From Cliona cf. orientalis (Eukaryota > Porifera > Demospongiae > Clionaida > Clionaidae), in the NCBI GenBank assembly GCA_963930775.1, contig OZ005694.1:7574045-7638044 (forward strand): a stretch of 64,000 bases of DNA, written 5' to 3'. The notes below the pieces were generated by a model, which was given only the letters and a program-made list of their open reading frames with translations, was not told the DNA's origin and did no database searches. Of the stretch, positions 1-10,466 are shown in pieces. Made by a program: the position numbers and the translations under genes. Position 1 is the first letter of the stretch, and each line of letters opens with the position of its first letter.

Positions 1-146
1 AATTACGGGCGCGCGGGGTACGTTGACGACCCTTTACCAAACATTGTATATATGGCTATTTGGATGCCTGCTTGCATTGTATGGCTCTTTCATGCATCCA
101 GCTCGACTGTGTGGTGGTTTTCAGACCATTTTTTTTTCTGCTTAGT
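1..146 (+). repeat. Right-hand fragment of a CACTA-ended MITE unit
   Basis: Nearly the same sequence recurs at about 6627-6772, at the end of the large MITE array. It ends in a T-run followed by CTGCTTAGTG, the right terminus of every array unit. The left part of the unit lies outside the window. Confidence 0.7.
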
Positions 147-1129
147 GTGTGGTCCCCTTGAAAAAAAAATGTTGTGTCTGCACTGTCCTATCAGTGACTA
201 GCTGCAGCTGCAGGTATATAGAATGTAACTCAGTGGTTGCGACATAAGTACCTTCTAATGATATTCAGACCCATGTACAAGGGTGGTTGTGATGTCACAT
301 CTGGAAAGAGATGTTTGTACTACTATTGTGTGCGTTGCATGCACACTTTGTAATGTACTCCTGCATGGTTGCCAAGTCAATCATTAGTTTCTGGTCACAC
401 CAGTTGTCTCAAGTACATGCGGGTGGGCGGGTGGTTAGGACTATGGGACTATGACTAATTGAATTAAGACAGGAAGAGGAAGTACTTAAACCATACCACA
501 AATGCATGGTCAGCAAACCTCGAGTGCAAACAATAGCCTGTCAGATCATATCAGCTAGCTATGAGCTGTTGAAGTACACTGGCAGGTCAACAGTAAAATT
601 TTGGAGGATGACGAACTGATATAACACAGTGAAGTTTAGAGTATTCGATTCACCATGTGCAGCAAGGTAAATGAGCTTGAGATCGAGATCTCGAGACTCG
701 GTATCATAATATTTTATGATGACTCAATACGTGTAATTTTACGTCATCTTTTCCTATGAATATCATTATGCGGGCGGGTGACCAGAAACTAAAGATTGAT
801 TTGGAGTGGCCTAGTAGCGATTACAGACCTCCAAATTTCACCGGTTTTTCCGCGGAACTTCTCCCAGTGGGATATCAATGTTCGAGTATCAGAAGGTAGC
901 TCTCAATGAGCTCTATCCAACGGCGCTTGTAACGCGATCGTAGGCAAAACCGTTACGAAGTCACGCCCACATAAACTTTCGATTTCTCCATAGAAACTTA
1001 ATACTAGCGGTACACTTCGTGCATAAACATCCTCGCTCAGCTCAAATAAGCGGAAATTATCTAAATAAGTGAAAATGGCCCATGCATGTACGTCCTCCTG
1101 ACCACGTGCATGTAACGTAGGGGGGTCGT
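147..1129. other. Gene-free stretch with one inverted-repeat element
   Basis: I see no supportable gene here. Bases 367-398 and 778-810 form imperfect inverted arms sharing TTAGTTTCTGGTCAC and its complement. They outline a possible MITE of about 445 bp at 367-810; no clear target duplication is visible. The short open frames around 903-1246 lack any recognisable domain. Confidence 0.45.
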
Positions 1130-1665
1130 GGTGAAAATTACGTAAAATGGAAGAAAATCCCATGAGTGACTCATGGAAAGGATTGACGTCACCAAACCCA
1201 TGAGTGACTCATGGGATTGATTTACGTCACTTTTCCCATGAGTCACTCATGGGAAGGATTTACGTCTCTCTTGAATGGCGTAAACTCCCCGAAAGATATT
1301 CTTTTAAAGTTTATATACATGGGAATGATTTACGTACTTTTCATCAAAGAGTAAATTCCCATCTGACTGGTATTTGCGTAAATCCTCCCCACACATCTAA
1401 CAAACTATTAAGGAAGGATTTACGCCGTGAGGTGCCCCTGTAATAAAGTGAATTTGACGTAATTCATTCCCATGTGTATAACAAAGGACCAAGGATTTCA
1501 AAGCATATGCATAGAAACTTTCACAACAAGAAGTGCGTAAATCCTTCCCATGTATAGACACACACCGAGCAGTTTTATTAAGGGAGGATTTACGCAATGA
1601 GGAGCCCCTGTAATTAGGTGAAGTTGACGTAATTCATTCCCATGTATCATCACAAAGGAGCATGG
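1130..1665. repeat. Array of an 18-bp motif in both orientations
   Basis: The motif CATGGGAAGGATTTACGT or a close variant occurs about eleven times. Forward copies start near 1172, 1210, 1248, 1318, 1411 and 1582. Reverse copies lie near 1350, 1377, 1454, 1535 and 1625. A larger 170-bp duplication is also visible: the block at about 1407-1490 matches the block at about 1577-1670. It may be the degraded inside of a MITE or a clustered regulatory array. Confidence 0.6.
1160..1263. promoter_or_regulatory. Three 38-bp units pairing an AP-1-type palindrome with a CRE-type site
   Basis: The palindromes at 1160-1176, 1198-1214 and 1236-1252 each contain TGACTCA or TGAGTCA, the classical AP-1 core. 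They are spaced exactly 38 bp apart. Each is followed by TGACGTCA (1184-1191, a perfect CRE), TACGTCA (1223-1229) or TACGTCT. The sites match bZIP consensus sequences. Whether they are used, and by which gene, cannot be read from the sequence, because no gene start is recognisable nearby. Confidence 0.4.
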
Positions 1666-1699
1666 ATTTATAGGATACATTAGTATGCACAGAAAGCAC

Positions 1700-2514
1700 A
1701 TTAAACTAATACAATCATTATGGAGATTGCCAATTAATTATAGATTGAATTAGATAAGCATAATTATTACATTATGACAGGTTTGCTTAATAACATTGTA
1801 TGGCTTAGCCTGGTGAGCAGGAGAAAAGAGCAGTGTGGCTTGCGCTATTGACGATCTCTACCTGCATATTGTGCTATATAGCCAGGGTGCAATTGATAGG
1901 CGTGGCCAATAAAATGCGGTGTTTACGACGCTCGTGTGCCTATTCAAAGCATAATATAGCAAATTTTTCAACAAATTTATTGTGCTTAGGAGTTGCTCTG
2001 ATGCCTAGATCTGGCGGTTTTCTCGGGTTTTCTTGCTGACGACGACAAGATAACAGATGACAGACAAAGCGATTGTTTTATCTCTTGCATTCTATTGTAT
2101 CTTCATATTTTACGGCAAGGCTAAATATCGACTCCTTTGCTAAACATCGATCCCTGTGCTAAACATAACATTAATGTATGTGTAGGTAGTTTTGAGACAA
2201 ACAGCACCCCATAGATATGGGGGACCAGCGGGGACCATTTATGGCGCACATAGGATGTCCGGGGGGGGGGGGCATTCATGATGACACAAGTGGTCCTGGG
2301 GGACCACTTGTGTAGGGGGACCAGTTAACTCGTTACAGATCTCCAATCAACAGAAGACGATCATTTTGAACATCGCGAAAAAAACTTTTGGGGGTGATTC
2401 AGTTCAGCGGTGCTGTAGCCATGTACACTCTGTGAGAGTTTCACAAGATAGAATCCATATTTGACGTTTATTGCTACTGAAAAGAAATAAGTATCGAATT
2501 GTACGAAGAAAGGC
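1700..2514. other. Gene-free stretch with a perfect hairpin at 2284-2313
   Basis: There is no recognisable gene. The short open frame at 1833-2039 has no domain. Bases 2284-2296 and 2301-2313 are perfect 13-bp inverted arms around TGGG, next to an 11-base G run and several GGGGACC repeats. This may be the core of an old MITE. Confidence 0.4.
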
Positions 2515-2767
2515 GGGTAGCATTAAAGTGCGTGGGCGTGAGCGTCAGGATTGGCTAATTCAATTAGCGAATCGTGAAGGGGCGTGGCCGAAGAGGCCAT
2601 ACGAGTGCTTTTGGTCGAAGATGGGCGTGTCCAGAATCGGCCAGGGATGATTATGCGCGTGTAATTAGTGACCGGAAGTGGCCCCTGAAGAAAAGACCGG
2701 TAATTGCCCACATCAAAGCAAGATCAAAGCATTCTTTCTTAACTATTAACCGCAACGACTTATTAAA

Positions 2768-5700
2768 CACTAAGTAGAAAAAAAAAGATTTAAATTACAC
2801 ACTAAGTAGAAAAAAAAAAATTACGTAGAAAAAAAAAAAGAAATAATTCGTGGAGGAATTGGGAGCACTCGGGGACGTAATTTTTATACGGGCACGCAGA
2901 ATGGGTCAAAATACGAACTTTGATGGCGCAGAATTTTGTCAAAGTTATGGCACTTTAAAGTATTCCCATATGTTTGTATAGGGAAGCCATGCGATTGCAA
3001 TGTTTCCGCCCACGCGCTACGTGAAAAACGGGGAACACCTGTGGTGTGCGTTATTTAGAAAATTTCTCAAAATTGGAATATAGGTTGTTTGCTTGCTCTG
3101 TATGGCTCTGCTGTCCATCCTAGGTTGTTTACTTGCTTTGTATGACTCCACTGTGCATCCTAGGTGTATTATGTGGCTTTCTGGACAATTTTTTTCTGCT
3201 TAGTGTGCACGCTAGCTTGTAATTAAATAAATAATTAAATAATCCAATTCATGGGGGGTTTGGGAGTACTTGGGGACATAATTTTTACATGGGCACGCAG
3301 AATGGGTCGAAACTAGAGATTTGATCAAGGGGAATTTTGATTCACACCTTAGAATTAAAGGTACAGCCCTTTGAAGTTTTCCCATATGTTTGTATAGGGA
3401 AGCCATGCGTTTGCAATGTTTTCTGCCCACGCGCTACGTGAAAAACGGGGAATCCCCGTTGGGGAATCCCCGTTAGGTACGCCCTTTACCAACTTTTGAC
3501 AAAATTGAAGTTTAGGCTGCCTGACTGCATTGTATGGTTCTACTATGCATCCAGTTCGATTATATGTGACCTTCCATGACAAAACCAACCATATTGCGCT
3601 GACAACCGATTTTTAGTTAAGGCCACCATTACCAAGTACAACCTTTGAACTATTGCTCCTGCAAATTTGAAGTCTCTAGCCCGTGTAGTCATGGAGATAT
3701 GAGCCAAAATGTACCCGGATCGCCTGTAATAAAAATGTGCAGCAAGCACAATGAAACATTGCTACGTACGTTGCACGCGGAAGTCCGTATACTCGCCGTT
3801 TATGCAAAGTATGTGGCCATGCCCACTAAGTCAAAGAGCCAGATGGTGGCCAAACGTTGGAAAGAAAGCAGCAGCCGGCGTTTCGATGGAAAAGAACGAA
3901 AAGATAAGCGTGTCTATAGATCGTTAGTACACGAAATCGAAGAAAGAAGTGTCTGGAGAGTTTTTTTCTGTGCAGCTGCCGTGCTTGCCTACCTGCAACT
4001 ATGGCAAAGGCTCCGTATCATGGACGATCAATGTTAGCTACACGGCCGACTTCTTCGAGCCATAACTCAGTAAGTATAGCGTTCTAGAAGCTACAAAGCA
4101 GATTTTTGTGTAGAGGAATGATTCCTCTATCGATCTATGCCAAAAAGTGAAAAATGATAATTATCACCTTGGGCAACTAAATAGGCCTGTATCTCAGATT
4201 GATATCCAGCGCAATATGGTTGGTTTTGTCGTGGACGGTCACATATGGTGGTTTCTGAACAATTTTTTTCCTGCTTAGTGTGTGGTCCCCTTGTTACACA
4301 CTACTAAGTAGAAAAAAACAGAAATAATTCGTGGAGGAACTGGGAGTGCTTGGGCACATAATTTTTACATGAGCACGCAGAATGGGTCAAAACATAAAAT
4401 TTGATGGCGTTGATTCACACCTTAGAATTAAAGTTATGGCCCTTTAAAGTTTTCCCATATGTTTGTATAGGGAAGCCATGCGTTTGCAATGTTTTCCGCC
4501 CACGCGCTACGTGAAAAACGGGGAATACCCGTGGTGTGCGTTATTTAGAAAATTTCTCAAAATTGGAGTATGTATAGGTTGTTTGCTTGCTTTGTATGGC
4601 TCTACTGTGCATCCTAGGTTGTTTACTTGCTTTGTATGGCTCTACTGTGCATCCTAGGTCTATTATGTGGTTTTCTGGACAATTTTTTTTCTGCTTAATG
4701 TGCACGCTAGCTTAATTGTTACACAGAAAAAATATATATATAATAATTCGTGGGGGAACTGGGAGTAGTTGGGGACATAATTTTTACATGGACACGCAGA
4801 ATGGATTGAAACACGAAATTTGATGACATAGAATTTTAAAGTTATGGCCCTTTAAAGTTTTTCCATATATTTGTATAGGGAAGCCATGCCCACGCGCTAC
4901 GTGAAAAACGCGTTAACGGGGAATACACGTGGTGTGCGTTATTTAGAAACTTTCAAAAATGGAGTATAGGTTGTTAGCTTGCTTTGTATGGCTCTACTGT
5001 GCATCCTAGGTGTTTTTCTGGACAATTTTTTTCTGCTTAGTGTGCACGCTTGCTTGTTACACACTAAGTAGAAAAAAAAATAATAATTCATGGAGGGATT
5101 GGGAGTACTTGGGAACGTAATTTTTACATAGGCACGCAGAATGGGTCGAAAAACGAGATTTGACATGAGAAAACTTTGATTCACACATTAGAATTAAAGT
5201 TACGGCCCTTTCAAGTTCACCCATATGTTTGTATAGGGAAGCCATGTCCTTGCAATGTTTTGAGTCCCGGTGTGCGTTATTTAGAAAATCGCTAGGCCAG
5301 TACATGCATAGGCTACCATACAGCTGGTATTGTATCCAGAGGCTTGCTGAATGGATGAAGAATCAGCCACAACAGTAGCTCTCCCGTTTTTGCTGAGAGG
5401 TAGGTGGCATCATAGCATATAGCTACAGCTACAGTTTTACATTCACGGTACATGCATGGATGTGTGTGAAAGTACATAGAGTTGAGAAACAAAACTAAAA
5501 TTGTTTTGTTGTGCTTTTCCCCTAGACTTGTGTGTGTGCTGTGGTGATTTTGAGTACTAACGTGTTGCAGGGGCCACTGGTACTGAACCTCAATTATGGC
5601 ATTCCACCGGTACTTTGTGGTGCTTTATTTTTTTCTGCTTAGTGTATCGGCTAGCTTGTTAAACACTAAGTAGAAAAAAAAAGAAATAATTCGTGGAGGA

Positions 5701-6786
5701 ACTGGGAGCACCTGGGGACATAATTTTTACACGGGCACGCAGAATGGGTCAAAACACGAAATTTGACGCAGGGAAATTTTTATTCACGCCTTAGAATTAA
5801 AGTTATGGCACTTTAAAGTATTCCCATATGTTTGTATAGGAAGCCATGCGTTTGCAATGTTTTCCGCCCACGAGCTACGTGAGGGGTGGGGCCACGCGCG
5901 CACATAAACGTGACGACCTTTACCAAATTTTTGACAAATTTGAAATTTAGGCTGCCTGCTTACTTTGTATGGTTCCACTATGCATCCAGCTCGATTATAT
6001 GGTGGTTTTTGGGCAATTGAATTTTTTTCTGCTTAGTGTTCTGGTGTGCTTGAAAAAAAAGAATAATTAATATTTGGGGGTTGGGGAGCACTTGGGGAGA
6101 TAATTTTTACATGGGCACGCAGAATGGGTCGAAACTAGAGATTTGACCTTGGGGAGTTTTGATTCACGCCTTAGAATTAAAGTTATGGCCCTTTGAAGTT
6201 ACCCCATATGTTTGTATAGGAAGCCATGCGTTTGCAATGTTTTCCGCCCACGCGCTACGTGAGGGGCGGGGCCACGCGCGCACATGAACGTGACGACCAT
6301 TACCCGCTTTGGTCAAAACTGATGTACAGGCTGCCTGCTTGCATTGTATGGCTCTACTATGCATCCAGATCAGGTGGTTTCGGACATTTTTTTTCTTTGT
6401 GTTGTGGTCTCCTTGAAAAAAGTGTTTAAATAATTAAATAATTAATGTAATTCACAGAGGATTTGGGAGCACTTGGGGAGATAATTTTTACATGGGCACG
6501 CAGAATGGGTCAAAACTAAAAAATTGATGGTGGGAAATTTTGATTCACACTTTAGAATTAGGGATATGGCACTTTGAAGTTATCCGTATGTTTGTATAGG
6601 AAGCCATGTTTGCCTGTAAAAAAAATTACGGGCGCGCGGGGTACGTTGACGACCCTTTACCAAACATTGTATTTATGGCTATATTGATGCCTGCTTGCAT
6701 TGTATGGCTCTTTCATGCATCCAGCTCGACTGTGTGGTGGTTTTTGGACCATTTTTTTTCTGCTTAGTGTGTGGTCCCTTTGAAAA
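2768..6786 (+). mobile_element. Array of about eight CACTA-ended MITE units
   Basis: Each unit starts CACTAAGTAG plus an A run and ends T run plus CTGCTTAGTG, so the ends are inverted repeats starting CACTA. Units begin near 2768, 3240, 4305, 4740, 5063, 5662, 6055 and 6430. They share landmarks such as CACGCAGAATGGGTC, a CCCATATGTTTGTATAGG segment and a CCCACGCGCTACGTGA segment. Short linkers like GCACGCTAGCTTG recur between units, which suggests array amplification rather than eight independent insertions. The CACTA start resembles the CACTA (En/Spm) superfamily; there is no transposase, so the assignment is inference. Confidence 0.7.
3566..4242. mobile_element. 677-bp MITE nested in array unit 2
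   Basis: The ends are inverted: GTGACC with CAACCATATTGCGCTG inside it at 3566-3604, mirrored at about 4204-4242. The flanks are ATAT at 3562-3565 and 4243-4246. Sister units have an uninterrupted GATTATATGGTGG at this point (for example near 5993), so the insertion and a 2-4 bp duplication can be read directly. An open frame of 130 codons at 3645-4037 lies inside; it shows no domain I recognise. Confidence 0.7.
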
Positions 6787-7531
6787 AAATTAGGCCTAAT
6801 TAAGCATGTGGGCGTGTTCCTGGCACTGTGTGGAGTGTGTGCGTGTGCGTTAATGCAGGTTTTGTTGCTTCCGATTGGGCGTGGCTTCACGGGCCAGTGC
6901 TTGGACACCAGGGCCTAGGACTTGGCCGCGGTGATAGGTGGGCATGTCCCGGATGCGATGGTGACTTTTGAACCCGGCCAGAAGGCTTTGGAGGCGTGGC
7001 AGGAGGTCAAACGTGAGGCCATGTCAGTTAATGAGGCACTGTACGCGGGTGCGATTGAGGGGATCGTACGGCTGGATGGAAGCTGACGATGGTTTGAAGC
7101 GGATGTGATTTCGATGACGTGTTGTTACTCCGCCCACACAGGAAATGAGGTGAGCTCTTGTGTGGGCGGTGTGGCAGAACGGCCTTGAAGTGTTTGTGTG
7201 TGTTTTGGTCTTGAGGAAGCTGTGTGTTTTAATTGGGATTGATTGTGGGCTTCCGGTGGACATCCAGTGGCCAGTCGGCACTTGATTGAGAATGGTGGTC
7301 CTTGAGGCACAGGGTGGTGCTGTTTTGGGCGTGGCCCGGCCCCTCCCTTCCGGCTCGGCTTCCGGTCCATGGAGGATATTAAATGAACACTTCCGGCTCT
7401 AGCAGCCACACCCCTGAGATCTGTGCAATTAAAAGGGCGTGGTTACACAACATGCACCTCACTAATGACTTTGATGTGGTTTAGGTGTCATATCCCCCAC
7501 CTCACGCCCATGCAATTTAATGGTACCTTAA

Positions 7532-8500
7532 AGTCGACGTACCATTTTATGATCCATTGAACGAAATCAGAAAAACTATGGATCTGGGACTACCATGGTT
7601 CTTCGTGAATACCGTATACTTTCTAATATAGGCGCCCCCAAAAATTAATTACAGATCGCGCAGGCGCCTCCAATTAGAACCGAAAAATTCACGAGCAGGT
7701 CAAAGGGCGCCTTAATTAGGGAGGCGCCTAAGAGCTGCAATTAGAACGGTTCTGGAAGTTTTGCCTGAGCTCAAGCACGATCACTAATCGGTCCTATTTA
7801 GTGGCAGTCAATATGATAGTGGCGAGAACAACAAAAATATGGTTCTAGTTTCAGTTCTTTTTCTGATCGCTGAATCATTCTTGAGTTGTCGGTACCGTAG
7901 CCATCAGAACGATTTTCTCTAACTCCAGAAAGACTCATCAAAATAGTCGGTAAGTGTCCATATAAATGTATGAGACAGCTTAGTTTGACATCTAAACTGC
8001 TAGCTCCGATAGATCAATTGCTGGTATCGCGGTATTGCCATACACAGGGAAAACGCAGCCTACATACGGTGACACACGGATTCCGTAATAATGCAATAAT
8101 ACGGAGTTACACGGGACAGCAGAAATACGATACCGTGAGCGATATCGCCTGCGCGGTAGCGTACTAATACGGATAAGTACTTTAGCCCGTCTTCGGACGC
8201 TATCGATTAACGGTAGAAGACGAGTCCCGTCGATCTTTCCTCCCAGCTGCACGGTTCTCCGTGAAAGTCAGCTAATGGATTGCAGATCAAGGTTCAATTT
8301 GCGCATGCGCCAAAAATTTGAAAATTGTCGAGCTACAAAATATGGCGCGGGATGACTACAGGCAAGAGACTACGAGCTGCAAGTGAAGAGGACAAAGATT
8401 AAGGCTAGTAAGTGTCACTGTATACTAGCACGGGAGTTAGCGTATGCATTTAGCATCTAGGTATCTAATTTTGGCGGCAAGGTGGGTATCTAGTGCTAGC
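7532..8500. other. Gene-free stretch with GGCGCC-rich and ACGG-rich segments
   Basis: Bases about 7628-7755 contain repeated GGCGCC words with AATTAGAAC. A related segment lies at about 11858-11975, and a trace at about 18520. Bases about 8020-8230 are rich in ACGG and CCGT words. I find no gene or recognisable domain. Confidence 0.5.
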
Positions 8501-8876
8501 AGCTGTCAAGATGCTTTCATCTTTGGGCAGCTGAACCTGTCAAGATGTGTCATCTTTAGGCAGGTAGCTATCTATTTCTTGGGTAACTTAAACTCCATTT
8601 GTAGAAGCTGTCAAGATGTTTCATCTTTGGGCAGCTGAACCTGTCAAGATGTGTCATCTTTAGGCAGGTATAGCTATCTATTTCTTGGGTAACTTACTCC
8701 ATTTGTAGAAGCTGTCAAGATGCCTCATCTTTGGGCAGCTGAACCTGTCAAGATGTATCATCTTTAGGCAGGTAGCTATCTATTTTTGGGTATTAGCTAA
8801 CTCCATTTGTAGCAGCTGTCAAGATGCTTCATCTTTGGGCAGCTGAACCTGTCAAGATGTGTCATCTTTAGGCAGG
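8501..8876. repeat. Tandem array of four ~118-bp units, eight small hairpins
   Basis: Each unit holds two foldback motifs. One is CTGTCAAGATG, a short loop, then CATCTTTGGGCAG. The other is CCTGTCAAGATG, a short loop, then CATCTTTAGGCAGG. The hairpins alternate regularly, and the units are joined by a conserved TAGCTATCTATTT spacer. The spacers repeat too, so this is a minisatellite built from palindromes. Confidence 0.85.
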
Positions 8877-9179
8877 TTTTTTCCTGTACTGGACTATATA
8901 GTTAGATATCTTGAATACAGTATTACTTGTGTACTTCACTGTGATATTATTTTATAAATGTAGGGACAGACTACTCAACAGATCTATCCAAGCCTGCACA
9001 CACTTTTCATGTAGGTTTTCAATAACATACTATGTGCGATTTAAAATTTTGTTGGCTAGGTATACCTGTGCACACGCACAAGGGCACACCTGTTTCAAAT
9101 AATTAGTGAAATTAATGATCCTAATAATATTGTTATGTCTCTAGAGTCTCTAATACTTATTATTATGATGTATCTCTCA

Positions 9180-9204
9180 CTCTCTTGGTTCCTCTCTCTC
9201 TCTT

Positions 9205-9243
<39 letters not shown>

Positions 9244-10190
9244 GTTGTTATAAATTCAGATGAACCACTGTTAAAGATTTACAAGGTTAGATATATCTCG
9301 TGTACATGTCTCACTCTAATATGTTCACACCTACTTCACCATCCCCCCCCCCCACACACACACACCTCTCTCTCGGTTTTTATTCTTCCCCTCCCTAATT
9401 TCAAATAGATTTCTAAAAGAGTTTGTGATATACAAGGTAATAAAATTAATCTCCAATGCAATGTCTCATTTCTCTCTATAATACACGTTCATCTACTCCT
9501 TTTCTATCTCTCTCTCACACATAGCTACTTCCCCTTTTTCCCTCTATCATTCTAATTTCAAATTCAGATGGATCGCCTGTTAAAGCAGTCTGTGATATAG
9601 AAAGGTAAATAAATTTCTGATGTATCTCGTGTCTCTGTACACATACTTCTCTCCCTGGTCTAGCTCTATCCTTCCCCTGTCTCTGTCGCTCTAATTTTGG
9701 ATGGATTATAGGTCCCTCATGTCTCTATTATAATATATATTATACACCTACACTCAGTCTCTCTCAATTCCTTCTGTGCTATAATTTCAGATGGATCATC
9801 CTACAAGGTAACAAGTCTTTCATATCTATGATACATGTACATCTGTTCTTCTCCCCCTCTCTATTTCTCCTCTCCTTCTATCGCTTTTACGTATTTCAGA
9901 TAGATCACCTTTGAAAGAGTCTATGACGTATACAAGGTAACAAGTATGATGTATCTTAATTGTCTCTCTCTAATTTCTCTCTCTCTCCGTCTCTACGCAT
10001 CCTTCACCTCCGTCTATCGCTATAATTTCAGATAGATCACCTGTTATGAGTCTATAGCTGTGACATACAAGGTAATAATTCTCATGTCTCTCTCTAACAC
10101 ACCTACTTTTCCTCTCACACACAAAGTTCCTCTCTTTCCAACTGTCATTCTAGTTTGGATCACCTATTTAAGGAGCTCGTGACAAGGTAA
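9180..10190 (+). repeat. Degenerate array of ~130-bp units resembling micro-exons with splice signals
   Basis: About eight units repeat a CT-rich tract, then TTTCAG, a core of roughly 17-40 bases (ATGGATCACCTGTTAAAG and variants, ending ACAAG), then GTAATA or GTAACA. Cores lie near 9260, 9404, 9573, 9787, 9898, 10030 and 10155. The layout is pyrimidine tract, AG acceptor, short exon, GT donor. Core lengths differ and are often not multiples of three. An active exon array is therefore doubtful; a decayed exon array or a minisatellite both fit. Confidence 0.55.
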
Positions 10191-10466
10191 TGTTTCCAAT
10201 ACAAGCAGATGATAATAGTAGTATAAGTATCAACTATTTCCATTTTTACTTTTATGTACAGGGAAAGAAAATACAGTACACTGTCATACTGTCAAGTTGA
10301 ACTTAACACTATCAGAACAATCACGTATGAATTTATTATTTATTACTTATAGTATTATTATAGCTATACTAATCTGCTGTCTTCTTATCCTCTTGTGTAT
10401 CAATTTCATATTCTTGTGTTTCAAATTAGCTTTGTACCTGCATAAAATGTACTTATTTTAATTTAA

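Larger units (their letters stand above)
2515..7531 (+). mobile_element. TTAA-class MITE, copy 1, split by a 4-kb insertion
   Basis: Bases 2515-2763 match the left quarter of the intact copy at 10467-11470. Bases 6790-7527 match the rest. Everything between (2764-6789) is a separate MITE array that landed in the A-rich tract, which in the intact copy lies at about 10712-10727. The right end keeps the inverted repeat ending GGTACC followed by TTAA (7528-7531). The left inverted repeat is degraded. The element is non-autonomous and carries no transposase. Confidence 0.75.

Noticed and set aside
3645-4037. 130-codon frame as a host gene
   Set aside because: It lies wholly inside a nested 677-bp MITE and shows no recognisable domain.
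8501-8876. Regular repeats resembling a CRISPR array
   Set aside because: The spacers are themselves repeated, the units are palindromic in pairs, and the context is a eukaryotic genome.
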